DNA of 64,000 nt. It comes from Salinimonas marina (lineage in GTDB: Bacteria; Pseudomonadota; Gammaproteobacteria; Enterobacterales; Alteromonadaceae). The notes below the pieces were generated by a model, which saw only the letters and a list, made by a program, of their open reading frames with translations, had not been told where the DNA came from and made no database searches. A program made the translations under genes and the position numbers. Numbering within the stretch: position 1 is the stretch's first letter; the number at the start of each line of letters is the position of its first letter. The stretch lies in assembly GCF_015644725.1 (NCBI RefSeq), contig NZ_CP064795.1, forward strand, positions 3,470,501-3,534,500, read 5' to 3'. This document shows positions 17,389-28,134 of the stretch, piece by piece.

Positions 17389-19704
17389 CTACCCGGTTTT
17401 AAATTTTTCCACCTGGCTTTGTAATTCGCTGGAGATTTGCGATAACGACTCCGACGCTGCCGCAATTTCATCACAGGCCTGACTTAATCCCAGCGCCGAG
17501 GATGAGACAACTTTGATATTAGCGTTGATATCCTGACAGGTATGGGTTTGTTCTTCATTGGCAGCCGCCACCGTTTCATTAATACTTTCAAGCTGATCTA
17601 TCTTGTCACTTAAGCCGACAAAAGACTCGCTGACGGTTTCTACCAACTGAATGCCGTCTTGCGCCGAGGCCGAAGCGCGTTCCATGGACTGTACCGAAGC
17701 ATTCGCTACCAGCTTGAGTTGTTCCGTTTGTTTCTGAATTTCTATGGTGCTTTTTTGGGTATGCGAAGCCAGCTGTCGTACTTCGTCGGCTACCACCGCA
17801 AACCCACGTCCATGCTCGCCGGCTCGCGCTGCTTCTATGGCTGCATTTAATGCCAGTAAGTTGGTTTGGTCGGCAATATTGCTGATTACCTGCAGCACAT
17901 CATCAATATTTTTAACCTCATTACGCAGCTTTTCCAGGGTTTCTGAAGACTGCGTGACTTCGGCCACCAGCCTGCCAATATTTTCAGCCGCGGCGCCTGA
18001 GCGCGCTTTATTTTCACTGGTGCTTTCTCTGACCAGCCGGGTATTGGAGGCCGCCGTCACGCTGGTTTGCGAAACTTCCCCTAACGCCTCGTTAAACTGA
18101 TTCAGGGCTTCGGTGACATTGTTGGCCTGGGTTTCCTGTAACTTTGCAGTCTGACTGACCTCCACCGTTGTGGCACTTAACTGGGTACTGGCCGAAGCCA
18201 CCACTTCTGAACATTGTTTTACATTGCTAATGATGTCACGTACCTGACCAATAAAGGCATTGAATCCCACAACGATTTTATCAAATTCTTTTACCTTCGA
18301 GGTTTTAAGCGTCACGCTTAAGTCAGCATCTTTTGAGTTAAGTTGCTCGAAGGCGTCACTAACCTGAGTAAGCGGCCGAAAAGCAATATTCAAAACCATG
18401 ATCAGCACCCCTACACTCACCGCGACCAGAATCCCGGCACTCCCGATGCTGGTGGCCACCAGGCTGCTCTCCAGAGTATTGGCTGAGCGATAAGCTTCTT
18501 CTACATCAACTTCAGCCAGGATCGCCCAGCTCACATTATTGATATTTAGCGGCTCAAAAGCCGATAATACAGCAACATTACGATAGTCATTAAAAACGTC
18601 GAAGCCTTTTTGCCCCGCTAACGCGGTACGCACCCCCGGCGAGTCCACGGTTTGTATACCAATTGAAGTATTTTTACTTTTTATATCATCAATGTAACTG
18701 ACACTTGCCTGGGTAAGGGCAGCGTAATAGCCAGCTTTATCTTCAACAAAAAAACGACTTTCATTGACCAGTGTATTGTCGCTGCTAACGATATACGTTT
18801 CACCACTTTCACCAAAGCCTTTGTCCTCCCAGCTTTGAGAATGAGTCATAATTTCATTGATTTTATCGATGGGCATCTGATAGATAAGCGCCCCCACCCG
18901 CCGACCCTCTTTAAACATTGGCGTGGCTATAAAACTGGCCGGGGCATCGTACGATGGCAGATAAGATTTAAAGGTAGACAAGTAGACCTCACCTTCAGGA
19001 AGTCGCATGGCGGCCCGAAAGGTTTCGCCAATGCCTGACCCGGCGTAGACCCCATCGCGAATATTGGTGGCAAAATCCAGCTCTTTAAACACACTGTAAA
19101 CAATATCGCCATTGCTGTTGACCAGAAAAATATCGTAATAACCAAACGCTTCTAAGAAGGACTGAAACTTCCCGTGTAATTGACTGTGAACCCTTGAGTA
19201 GGTCGAGCCATCGTTAACACTAAACTGGCGGAACTTTTCTCCCAGGGGATAATCACTGTTTGAAATAAAGGCGTATTGCAATAAGTTGGTGGTTTGCGAA
19301 AGCTCCCCCATCAACGACCCCACATTAGCGCCAACCTGGTTTTTTCGCTGATACTCCTGATTAAACTGTTCTGAATAATACGATGTAAGCTGGGTTTGCA
19401 AATCATTAGGTTGGGAGGCTAATTCATTGGGATAAATTGTAAAGGCATTATCGAATTCCTGTAGGGCTGAAACGGTATCCTCATCGCTGGCCATGGTAAT
19501 TAACTGCTTTGCGATAAACTCGAAATACATGCTCACTTCATCTTTTACCAGCGACAACTTTGTGGCGAGTCCTTTCTTCGCATTTTCTTCTACCGCCGAG
19601 CGAATATTTTCGGAAGTAATTGAATAAGAAACATAGGAATTTAAACTTAACGACAACAACAACAATGCGCCCACAAGCAAAATTAAACGAGTTTTAAAAG
19701 ACAT
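17389..19704 (-). CDS. Methyl-accepting chemotaxis protein
   Basis: This 771-residue chemoreceptor has a first membrane helix at about residues 7-28 and a large periplasmic domain of about 380 residues, the size of a double Cache ligand-binding domain. The second helix (about 415-442) leads into a HAMP segment with [14 protein letters not shown]. The signalling tip contains [20 protein letters not shown] and [14 protein letters not shown], the CheA/CheW contact region. It senses an unknown small molecule and signals through CheA. No che genes are nearby, which is usual for dispersed receptors. It has its own terminator. Confidence 0.93.
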   Translation of the reverse strand: MSFKTRLILLVGALLLLSLSLNSYVSYSITSENIRSAVEENAKKGLATKLSLVKDEVSMYFEFIAKQLITMASDEDTVSALQEFDNAFTIYPNELASQPNDLQTQLTSYYSEQFNQEYQRKNQVGANVGSLMGELSQTTNLLQYAFISNSDYPLGEKFRQFSVNDGSTYSRVHSQLHGKFQSFLEAFGYYDIFLVNSNGDIVYSVFKELDFATNIRDGVYAGSGIGETFRAAMRLPEGEVYLSTFKSYLPSYDAPASFIATPMFKEGRRVGALIYQMPIDKINEIMTHSQSWEDKGFGESGETYIVSSDNTLVNESRFFVEDKAGYYAALTQASVSYIDDIKSKNTSIGIQTVDSPGVRTALAGQKGFDVFNDYRNVAVLSAFEPLNINNVSWAILAEVDVEEAYRSANTLESSLVATSIGSAGILVAVSVGVLIMVLNIAFRPLTQVSDAFEQLNSKDADLSVTLKTSKVKEFDKIVVGFNAFIGQVRDIISNVKQCSEVVASASTQLSATTVEVSQTAKLQETQANNVTEALNQFNEALGEVSQTSVTAASNTRLVRESTSENKARSGAAAENIGRLVAEVTQSSETLEKLRNEVKNIDDVLQVISNIADQTNLLALNAAIEAARAGEHGRGFAVVADEVRQLASHTQKSTIEIQKQTEQLKLVANASVQSMERASASAQDGIQLVETVSESFVGLSDKIDQLESINETVAAANEEQTHTCQDINANIKVVSSSALGLSQACDEIAAASESLSQISSELQSQVEKFKTG

Positions 19705-20067
19705 GAGACACTCTCTGCCAATAGCAATTTTTTAATTCTGAGTACAACGCAAGCTGCCCCCAAATCCCTGGAACCCTATGAGGATGAGGTTCCCTTACCA
19801 ATAGTAGAAGAAGAAAGTAATTACGCAAATAGCATTGGGAATAAGTTTTAAGAGTGTGTAAACCCTATAAATTTCCTGACTTTAAAGATAAAAAAGGTTC
19901 CGACTGGCAACGCGAATATTATACTTAAGTATAAAAGAGCAAATGCTTTTTTATTGTGCAATATTTTTTAAAAAACAGTTCTGCCTGGAGACACTCATTG
20001 CTGGCTTTAAAGTAACCTCGGTCAAACTCTTATTCACCAGGCCTAAAGGCAATTTACACTTTAATAA
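19705..20067. other. AT-rich intergenic region upstream of the chemoreceptor
   Basis: About 360 bases are strongly AT-rich between 19800 and 19980 and hold no supported frame. The region should contain the chemoreceptor promoter and the end of the porin transcript. No strong hairpin was seen. Confidence 0.4.
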
Positions 20068-20677
20068 TCAGAAAGTGCCGCTCACACCCACAATAAAATA
20101 GTTGTCGATGCTATCAGCTTCGTGGGTGGTAAAGCCGGCAAAAGCCGCGTACGTATCATCAAACGCGTAAGTGACGGTTACCGAAGCATCATACATCTGC
20201 TCTCCGGCCTCTGGCGAGACCTGTCCGTAAGTCCAGGGCAAGCTGCGGGGTCAGCGCAAGCCCGGCACTTAGCTCAAGATAATCCTGCTCTAGCGTTTCA
20301 TCATAATAGTATGTCAGGCCCAGCGCCTGCCAGTTGAGACCCGCGTAAAACTCAGTGGTACTTCCGCCTATCGGGTAGTAGTAACGCGTTACGCCCACAT
20401 CAAGCGCCACACTCTCGGTTAACGCATAAGTATAACCGCCATATACATCAAACTCGCCGCTGCCGCTATCAGAACTGGCCCAGATGCCAGCATAAAAGCC
20501 GTTCTGGTCAATATCAAAGCCACCCTGAATTGCCGGCTCTTCTGCGGATAAATTAACACCACGAAAAACATAGTCAGACACCAGTGTGACATTACCCGAA
20601 ATATTGATGGCAGATACCGAAACTGAGTATAAACACATTACCAGCAGACAAAGCCCACATCGGATTTTCAAGTTCAT
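20068..20677 (-). pseudogene. TorF-type putative porin, frameshifted
   Basis: The protein starts with a signal peptide (MNLKIRCGLCLLVMCLYS...). SGNVTLVSDYVFRGVNLS follows at the mature N terminus, with NGFYAGIWASSDSG further on, features of the TorF/TIGR02001 family of putative outer-membrane channels. The frame breaks near 20232-20240. The C-terminal strands continue one base out of register, from TYGQVSPEAGEQMYDASVTV to a terminal YFIVGVSGTF. Ending on Phe is the outer-membrane beta-barrel signature. The intact protein would be about 203 residues. Removing one C from the CCC run at 20236-20238 restores the frame. Given similar lesions elsewhere, a sequence error is likely. Confidence 0.75.
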
Positions 20678-20683
20678 TCTCAC

Positions 20684-21209
20684 TTTATAAAAAATTCAAT
20701 TTTAATTAAAACCAGAACACTTATATTTAAAATAAAGATAAGTTACAAAATATAAAATCAAACCTAAAAAATTGAATCCTTCAATTTATGCACTACGCTA
20801 TTATATTTTAATGGGTGTTATAAAGTGGCAACTTTATAACACCCAGTTTATTTTCTTTAACCTTCGCGGATATTAATAATATAGGTGACATAGTATCTGC
20901 CGTTTACTACTGTCATCCGGGCGGTGCTGGTACGAATAATAAAATCTGTTTGGCGCGTAGCTTTTGATCGCCAACCTTACGATGGGAGCAATGCACATTT
21001 ACTGAAGCTGAACATTTGCGCAGGGGGTTTGCTTTTTTTAAGAGCGTTGCAGGCAGTCCGGTCCGGCTTATTGAGCGACCCGGATAAATTCTGACTCATC
21101 CCACCGCCTGACCAAACCGTATAGAAGGACGACACATCCACCGGTAACAGCCGCATTGGCGCCCGGTATCAACTTGTGTAAATACCAGTCATCCAACTAC
21201 GAGGTAACT
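20684..21209. other. Intergenic region with hairpin and short frames
   Basis: About 525 bases separate the porin from the MDR enzyme. 20690-20810 is very AT-rich. A perfect 14-base inverted repeat lies at 20813-20844. Upstream of it on the minus strand are two consecutive short frames in the same register (20977-21099 and 20857-20976), divided by one TAA. The second ends NGRYYVTYIINIREG and has no start codon before an internal ATG. I cannot assign them; they may be gene remnants or chance. Confidence 0.35.
20813..20844 (-). terminator. Perfect 14-base-pair hairpin
   Basis: GGGTGTTATAAAGT pairs without mismatch with ACTTTATAACACCC across a GGCA loop. On the minus strand it follows the stop of a short frame at 20857 by 12 bases and leads into ATTAAAATATAAT, a weak T-rich tail. 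It may be a terminator or an operator. Confidence 0.4.
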
Positions 21210-22160
21210 ATGACCGAAAAGGTAAGCAGAGTATGGCAATTTCATCAGGCGGACAGTCCGCTAACTCTGACCGTGCGCGACCTGCCCGACCTGTGCGAAG
21301 ATGAGCTACTCATTGAAAATTATGCCAGTGGAATTAACCCGGTCGACTGGAAATTTATCGAATCTAATCCTTTGAACTGGCCGGCTGGCCACACCCCCGG
21401 GGTTGACGGCGCCGGGGAAGTGGTCGCCTGTGGCAGCAAAGTGCCCAGTCGCTGGCTGGGCCAGAAAGTCGCTTATCATGGTTCGTTACAGGCACAGGGC
21501 AGTTTTGCCGGACATACCGTGGTAAAGGCAAACCGGGTTATGCGTTTGCCTGCAGGCATGTCTTTTGAACAGGCTGCCGCACTGCCTTGTCCCCTGCTCA
21601 CTGCCTGGCAGGCGGTAAGTAAAATTCCCTACGCGGCCGATCAGAAAGTCGTGGTCGCGGGGTTAGGCGCAGTAAATAAGCTTACCGTTCAATTGTTACA
21701 ACAAGCCGGCTTTGAAGTCGATGCGGTATCAGCAAGCTTGTCAAAACAGGAAGCAATGGAGCTGGGTATCGATAACTTGTGGCGCGGCATTCCGGAGGTC
21801 CCTCAGGGATACTATGCCATAGTCGACGCGGTGAATGCTGAGCATGCGGCCAATCTGGTACCAAAGCTGACTGCCAACGGCCATGTTGTGTGTATTCAGG
21901 GGCGTATTGAGCAACCTGTGGATGCAGCGTTTACGCGCACAATTTCCTATCATGAAGTGGCATTGGGGGCATTACACCGATATGGCGACCAACAGGCCTG
22001 GACCATGTTGATGCGTGAAGGCGAAGCTCTGTTGGCACAGGTGGCAGGGGGCCAGCTTCAGGCTGAGCCGGCCAAAGTGTTTCAATTTGAAAAACTTAAT
22101 GATGCGTTGACCCATAGCCGCCAGATCCACCACAAAACATTATTGGGTAAAGCGTGTTAG
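21210..22160 (+). CDS. Zinc-independent MDR-family oxidoreductase (quinone reductase-like)
   Basis: This 316-residue NAD(P)H-dependent medium-chain dehydrogenase/reductase lacks the Cys/His set of zinc alcohol dehydrogenases. It keeps the N-terminal NYASGINPVDWKFIE (about residues 33-47), GHTPGVDGAGEVVACG (about 55-70) and the nucleotide-binding region VVVAGLGAVNKL (about 149-160). The Rossmann glycine pattern is loose, with GLGAVN in place of GAxGGVG. It probably reduces quinones or enones. I start at ATG 21210, which has GAGGT upstream; the frame is open 54 bases further. It ends at a clear terminator. Confidence 0.8.
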   Translation: MTEKVSRVWQFHQADSPLTLTVRDLPDLCEDELLIENYASGINPVDWKFIESNPLNWPAGHTPGVDGAGEVVACGSKVPSRWLGQKVAYHGSLQAQGSFAGHTVVKANRVMRLPAGMSFEQAAALPCPLLTAWQAVSKIPYAADQKVVVAGLGAVNKLTVQLLQQAGFEVDAVSASLSKQEAMELGIDNLWRGIPEVPQGYYAIVDAVNAEHAANLVPKLTANGHVVCIQGRIEQPVDAAFTRTISYHEVALGALHRYGDQQAWTMLMREGEALLAQVAGGQLQAEPAKVFQFEKLNDALTHSRQIHHKTLLGKAC

Positions 22161-22184
22161 GCGGCTTTTGATACTCCCACGGTG

Positions 22185-22223
22185 GATAATCCGGCTGTTT
22201 TTACCACGCCGGATTATCGGTTT
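22185..22223 (+). terminator. Terminator of the MDR oxidoreductase gene
   Basis: The 11-base-pair perfect stem GATAATCCGGC/GCCGGATTATC has a 12-base loop and is followed by GGTTTT on the plus strand. Confidence 0.75.
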
Positions 22224-22404
22224 TCATAAATAATTTTTTCCCGCTTACCAGTGGCTTATCGGTAATTTATGCACACCCTACTTTAGCCTTGTGCTGCTAA
22301 GGTTTGATTTTATTAACCTATTTTATGGCACCCGGATTGCTACATCAGGATAGCTAATAACCTAGCTACTGCCGATTGGCGGCTATTTACGGAGAAACAA
22401 CACT

Positions 22405-24135
22405 ATGTCGTCGTACAACAATAAACTGGGTGTGACGCCCCTGGACCAAGGTTTTCAATTTGCGGTGTGGGCCCCCAATGCCAGTGCGGTACATGTTACC
22501 GGCGACTTTAATCAGTGGGACGAAAGCCAGCTGCCACTTACACGCACCGACCAGGGCGTGTGGTGGTGCCACTGCCCCGACGCGGCCAACGGCGACGGCT
22601 ATAAGTTTGTTTTGACTACCGGCGATCAACAGCGTGTTCTGAAAAATGACCCCCGTGCTCGCGAACTTACCAACAGCGCCGGACATAGCCTTATTTTTGC
22701 CGATGATTATGCGTGGCAGACCGACAACTTTATTCCGGCCCCACTGCACGAACGTGTGATTTACGAATTGCACATCGGAACCTTTGGTAAAACAGATGAC
22801 CAGGTAGGTACCTTTGATAACGCCATTGAACGATTGGATGATTTGGCGGAGTTGGGCATCAATACGGTTGAGCTTATGCCCGTGAATGAATTTGCCGGTG
22901 ATTTGAGCTGGGGTTATAACCCCGCCCACCCCTTTGCCGTAGAACAGGCTTATGGCGGTCCCCAGGGGTTAAAGCGCTTTGTCGATGCGGCCCATCAGCG
23001 TGGCATTGCCGTGATCATGGATGTGGTTTATAACCATTTCGGACCCAGCGATTTGGATTTATGGCAATTCGATGGCTGGCATGAAAACGACAAAGGGGGC
23101 ATTTATTTTTACAATGATGCGCGCAGCGCTACGCCCTGGGGCGATACCCGACCAGACTATGGCCGCGCCGAGGTACGCGAATATCTGACCGATAACGCGC
23201 TGATGTGGTTATCGGAGTACCGCGTGGATGGGCTTCGGATGGATATGGTGCCTTATATGCGTACCGTCTCGGGCGTGGATGATGGTAGTGATGAGATTCC
23301 CGAGGCATACAGTCTGATTCAGCATATCAATCAGCGCATCGCCACCGAATTTGATAACAAGATGACCATTGCTGAGGATTTGCATCAGCATCATTTTATT
23401 ACCGATATCGTCAGTAATGACGGCTGTGGCTACACCTGCCAGTGGGATGCGGCTTTTGTTCATCCTGTACGCAACCTGCTGCTGGCCAGCAACGATGAAC
23501 ATCTTGATACCGACGCGCTACTGCAGGCCGTGACTCACCGGTATTCTGACCATCCCTTTGCCCGGGTGGTGTATACCGAGTCTCATGATGAGGTGGCAAA
23601 TGGTCAGGCACGGGTCGTTGAGGAAGTCGCTCCCGGCAGTGTCGATACCGACTATTTTGCTCGAAATAAAGGCATTTTGGCGGGCGCCCTGGTACTGACC
23701 TGTTGCGGGATCCCGATGCTCTTTCAGGGCCAGGAATTCAAGCAACACGGGTACTTTACCGATGGCGATGATATTGACTGGCGTCGCCGTGAGCAGTTTG
23801 GTGAATACCTGCAAGCCTTTGAGGATATGATTGCGCTGCGCACCAATGCCCGGGGCAACAGTGCCGGATTAACCGGTGGCATTACCGAAATCATTCACCA
23901 CGATACCACTAACAAGGTGGTGGGTTATCGACGCACCAATGAAATGAACGACAAACCAGTGTGGGTGTATCTGAACCTGTCGTCGCAGTTTTTGCCGGAA
24001 TATAAGCTAGAAGGCTTACCCGCCGAACCCGAGTGCATCTTTGCCTGGCAGGAAGGCCTGGCAACCGAGGGCATGAGGCCGGAGGAGCATACGCTAACCC
24101 TGGCGCCGTTTGGGATTGTAATGTTCACTCAATAA
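22405..24135 (+). CDS. GH13 alpha-glucan enzyme with CBM48 (branching enzyme-like)
   Basis: This 576-residue enzyme begins with a CBM48 module (FAVWAPNASAVHVTGDFNQW, about residues 15-34) followed by a GH13 barrel. The four catalytic regions are present: DVVYNHF (about 206-212), RMDMV with the nucleophile Asp near 280, the acid Glu in IAEDLH near 324, and SHDE with the transition-state Asp near 395. The ELHIGTFG and GYNPAHPFAVEQAYGG patterns place it near glycogen branching enzymes and maltooligosyltrehalose trehalohydrolases. It is shorter than classical GlgB because it lacks the N1 domain. No other glycogen genes are adjacent. Branching enzyme is the first guess; the trehalohydrolase reaction is the alternative. 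Confidence 0.8.
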   Translation: MSSYNNKLGVTPLDQGFQFAVWAPNASAVHVTGDFNQWDESQLPLTRTDQGVWWCHCPDAANGDGYKFVLTTGDQQRVLKNDPRARELTNSAGHSLIFADDYAWQTDNFIPAPLHERVIYELHIGTFGKTDDQVGTFDNAIERLDDLAELGINTVELMPVNEFAGDLSWGYNPAHPFAVEQAYGGPQGLKRFVDAAHQRGIAVIMDVVYNHFGPSDLDLWQFDGWHENDKGGIYFYNDARSATPWGDTRPDYGRAEVREYLTDNALMWLSEYRVDGLRMDMVPYMRTVSGVDDGSDEIPEAYSLIQHINQRIATEFDNKMTIAEDLHQHHFITDIVSNDGCGYTCQWDAAFVHPVRNLLLASNDEHLDTDALLQAVTHRYSDHPFARVVYTESHDEVANGQARVVEEVAPGSVDTDYFARNKGILAGALVLTCCGIPMLFQGQEFKQHGYFTDGDDIDWRRREQFGEYLQAFEDMIALRTNARGNSAGLTGGITEIIHHDTTNKVVGYRRTNEMNDKPVWVYLNLSSQFLPEYKLEGLPAEPECIFAWQEGLATEGMRPEEHTLTLAPFGIVMFTQ

Positions 24136-24389
24136 ACTCTGTGCAATTCAAACCGACAAGCGCGATAGTTTTTGTCGCGCTTATCCAAATCACTACCCTT
24201 GCCCACATAGATCGCGTCTGCTGAACAACCATCCAGAATCGATTTGACAGGCAGTTGTGAGCGAACAGCAGACAATAGGCAGAAACGCGCAAAAGAACGG
24301 CTTCAGGGTATGACCGCTCAGGCTTAGCCTAAATTTTTTATCTGGCTTTGGCTCTTTTTTAGTTTCCAGCATCTACTCATTAGTATCTA

Positions 24390-27300
24390 TTAACTGTACT
24401 CAAGCTTTACGGCATCGATTCCATTCAGGATTTGCTGCAACTGGCCGAAGTCAGCGGGCTTAGCCAGGTGGTGATCAAACCCCGCAGCCTTTGACTTCTG
24501 GCGATCGCTGGATTGGTCATAGCCTGTCAGCGCGATGTAAGTTGAACAATCCGATACCATCTTGAGTTGCCGCGCGAGTTCATACCCCGTCATGTCGGGT
24601 AAGCCAATGTCCAGGATGCACGCGTCCCAACGTGGTTCGGCCCGCACCATGGCCACGGCGCCAGCACCATCGACGGCGATTTCCGGGTCATGGCCTTGTG
24701 CCTCCAGCAGGATAGCGAGCAACTCCGCCGCATCCCGGTTGTCGTCGACCACCAGTATTTTCAACGATGTACTCGTACGAGTGGAGGCAGATGGCGCTTT
24801 TACTAGCGCCTCGTCAGTTGCCGCCAATGGCAACGTCATTATGAAGGTGCTGCCCAAATTGAGGCCTGGGCTTGTGGCCGTAACCGTACCTCCATGCTGC
24901 TCCACGATACTGCGCACCAGAGCCAAGCCAATTCCCAGGCCTCCTTGAGAGCGGTCGGGGGTACGCTTACCTTGCGCGAACAGCTCAAACACCGTGGGCA
25001 ACAATGCGCCGTCCATACCAATACCGTTGTCAGTGACACGCAACTGCACTTTTTCATTCTGGACCTGTATCGACATTTGCAGCCGACCGTTAGCTGGCGT
25101 GTACTTAGCAGCGTTGTTGAGCAGATTCGCCACCACCTGAACCAACCTGTGGCGGTCGCCGATGACCAGCGCCGTATCAGAGACCTGCGTAGTGAGGGCA
25201 TGCCCGCGCGCAGCGATCAAGGGCTGGGCCTGCTCCACTGCAGCGTCCATCACCGCGCGGATGTCCACGGGCTCACGCGCAAAATTCACCAGGCCCCGTG
25301 TCACCCGCGAGACATCCAGAAGGTCGTCCACCAGCTCGGTCATGTGCGCGACCTGGCGCGTGATGATTCCCCCTATCTGCCGCACGCGCGCTTCATCATC
25401 CACAGGTGCCATCTCCAGCAAGCTAGCCGCGGTGCCGATGGGCGCGAGAGGGTTGCGCAGCTCGTGTGCGAGCATGGCGAGGAATTCGTCCTTGCGGCGA
25501 TCCGCCTGCTCTAAGCTCTCGACCATCCGCCGGCGCTCGGTGATATCGAGTACCGTCCCGATCATCGACAATGGTCTGGCATTCGGCACGTCGCTTTCGA
25601 ACAATACCTGCCCGCGTGACATCGTCCACACCACCTGACCATCAGCGTGGATCCATCGAAACTCCTCGGTATAGCTGCCATCGGAACCGGGTTGGAGTGC
25701 ATGTTGGAGGGCAGCCTCAACTCGCGGCCAGTCCTCGGGATGAATGCGCTGGGACAGCACGTCCAGCGTCACCACCGCATCATCAGTTGCAGCCCCCACA
25801 ATCTGCCTGCATCGTGGGTCCATCCGGACGTCGCCGGTTTGCACGTCCCAGACCCAGGTTCCGAATTGGGCCACGTCCATGGCCAGTGCAAAGCGCTGTT
25901 CAGACACGCGCAATTCGTTTTCCATGCGTTTGCGATCGGTAATATCGACGGACGAGCCGATCAAACCCAGAATATTCCCGTCTTTGTCACGCCACGGTGC
26001 CTTGGACGATAACCAGATGGCCGGGGTCCCATCGGATAACATGACCTCTTCCTCGACTTGCTCGCCCACCCCGGAATCCATGATGCGGCGGTCGGTCGCC
26101 ATGATGGCGGCACTCTGGGTGCTATCTGCGAGTACGTCTTCATCCGTGCGACCCAGGAACGCCTCCGGGGGCAGTCCCAGCAGTTCCGCGACTCCGTGGT
26201 TGGCCACCATGAATCGGCCGGCACGGTCCTTGGCATAAACCACCCCGGGTACCGCATCGGTAAACATACGCAGCAGCATGCCGGCCTGGTCACGTTCGGC
26301 TTCCATGCGTCGGCGGTCTTCGATGTCTAGCAGTACTCCCGGGAAGCGGACCGCCTTACCCTCGGGGTCTAGCTCTACTTGGCCGTTGGCTTCGACCCAG
26401 CGGAGGGTACCATCCCTGTGCCAGACCCTATATTCGCACCTATATGCGCCCCCACCCCCATTACCTCCTCGATCGCCGCCGAGACTCGGTGGCGATCATC
26501 GGCGAAAATGGATTCCATGACCAGTTCCAGTGGCAGGCCCGACTTACACAGCGTCTCGTCGAGTCCAAAGCTGGCGGCGAAGCGGGCGTCTGCAATAAAG
26601 CGATTGTCCGGTATCGTCCAAACCCAGGTTCCAACGATGGCGCCCGCGTCCAGCGCCAGTTGCACGCGTTCGGCCGCGTCGGCGGCATCTGCAGCCATTT
26701 TCTTATGCTCAGTGATATCGCGTACAAACACGGCCAGACCCGCGTCGACCATATAGGCGCGCGTTTCAAACCAGCACAATCCTTGTTCAGCTGATACGTG
26801 GGAATAATCGTGCCGCTCCGGTTTACCACTGGCACTGACGCGTTGGCACATCGAGTAGACTGAAGCCTGCCCGCCTTCCGAGAATAGGGCCCCGAACTCC
26901 TCTCCAATTATATCGCCCTGCGTCTTAATCAGGCGCGAAACGGCATCATTGGCTTCCAACACGCGAAAATCTGGCCCCAGCAGCAGGAATGCCTCGTCCA
27001 TGTTGGTCAGCACACCGCGATGCCGAGCCTCGCTTTCGGCCAACCGCTGCTCGGTCAGTACCTGGGAGGTGATCTCCGTGCACGCGCAGAACAACCCCTC
27101 GACTTCCAAACCTTCCCCGCGCACCGGAGAGTAGAAGAAGGAAAAATGAGTCTGTTCCGGATAGCCGTGGCGTTGCACCATCAACGGGATGTCCTGCATC
27201 TGCACGGGCTCGCCGCTAAGAGCAGAAGATACTATTGGCTGGAGTTGCTCCCGGATCTCGTACCAGACTTCTAAAAAATCCCGACCAAGCGCATCTGGAT

Positions 27301-27529
27301 GCTTGTTGCCGAGGATTTCTGCGTAGTGGTCATTATAGATAAGAGTGCGCGTGGGCCCCCACGCTACAAACATCGGTTGGTTTGACGCTAACATTATTCC
27401 CACCAACGTCTTGAGTGACGACGGCCAGGCTGTCGATGCACCCAGGGGCGTCTGTTCCCAAGCAAAAGCCCGCAACCGCACGCCCATCGCCCCGCCGCCA
27501 GCCAAAAAATGTGGTGTTTCGTTTGTCAA
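24390..27529 (-). pseudogene. Multi-PAS hybrid histidine kinase, one-base frameshift, GC-rich
   Basis: A soluble sensor kinase of about 1,046 residues is split into two frames (26375-27529 and 24390-26306). In order it has about five PAS domains, a HisKA helix with phospho-acceptor LAHELRNPLAP, a HATPase domain (NLLNNAAKYTP, DNGIGM, GLGIGLALV) and a C-terminal receiver with LDIGLPDMTG. The break is in the C5 run at 26449-26453: one more base restores GAYRCEYRVWHRDG, a perfect PAS_3 core, and runs on without interruption into the second frame. It starts with TTG and an AGGA ribosome site. Its GC content and codon use are visibly higher than its neighbours, which suggests acquisition. No membrane helices. 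It is either a pseudogene or a sequence error. Confidence 0.85.
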
Positions 27530-27651
27530 TTGGTCCTACCCCTAACGCCAGTGAGAACGACTGCCGCGCAATTGCGCGGCAGTCCAGTGAGCGCAACGAA
27601 CGTGTTTAACACACTTTTCAGGCGAACTAGTCATCACCCAACAGCTGCTCA
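27530..27651. other. Short intergenic spacer with palindrome
   Basis: This separates the kinase start from the decayed ATPase. It contains a 26-base perfect palindrome (27559-27584) and a repeated octamer CCAGTGAG (27548-27555 and 27584-27591) on both sides of it. Confidence 0.4.
27559..27584. repeat. Perfect 26-base palindrome
   Basis: GACTGCCGCGCAA is followed at once by its exact reverse complement, with no loop. The octamer CCAGTGAG occurs just before it and again overlapping its last base. It could be a dimeric protein binding site or an insertion scar. There is no T run, so it is not a standard terminator. Confidence 0.6.
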
Positions 27652-27985
27652 TTACTCAGAGAGATGATTATCGAAGAAATCTTTTGTCACTGTGTAGTGC
27701 TCGGTTTCTTCATGTGTGATTTCTAATATATCAGATTCACTAAATTTTAGAATCTTAGCATTCGGCTATGCACAAAGAATTGGCGAATGCGTAGCAATTA
27801 TGGATTGCGATTTATCATTACCAAAATCACAAACTGCAGCACGCGCAGCCAGTTGATGTGTGTTGAAAGTACAGCCTCTGGCTTATCTCGTATGATTAAG
27901 CGATTTCCACGCAATTTATCTCAGCGCAATGACATACATGATTTACCATGCGTCCTTGCATGAAGTGATTTATTACTAAATCCTG
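27652..27985 (-). pseudogene. Decayed AAA/ABC-type ATPase remnant (COG3910-like)
   Basis: Read on the minus strand, this stretch keeps successive signatures of the small predicted-ATPase family. They are SNKSLHARTHGKS (family: SLHxQSHGES), LRGNRLIIRDKPEAVLS (family Walker B: GLYxLDEPEAALS), SQSIIATHSPILCA (family: FIIATHSPIL), PNAKILKF and EETEHYTVTKDFFDN at the C terminus. There are stops after CMSLR and after ILCA, and at least one frame change between the Walker B and ATHSP segments. The Walker A half is missing. Several independent lesions show true decay. The adjacent kinase and this fragment together look like an accessory island. Confidence 0.75.
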
Positions 27986-28134
27986 CTCATTAACCAACAT
28001 CAACTAGATAAGATGCAACATTAAAAAAACTTTCAGCACACAATCTACTCTATAAACAATTAGTTAGATAGCACCTTGAACACAAAATCACCTTCCACAG
28101 AGGGTATTATTGAAAAGGCTCAGTAATATCCGGG

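Noticed and set aside
24562..26520. Several long plus-strand frames opposite the hybrid kinase
   Set aside because: High GC content leaves spurious open frames on the opposite strand; the minus strand carries the conserved kinase motifs.
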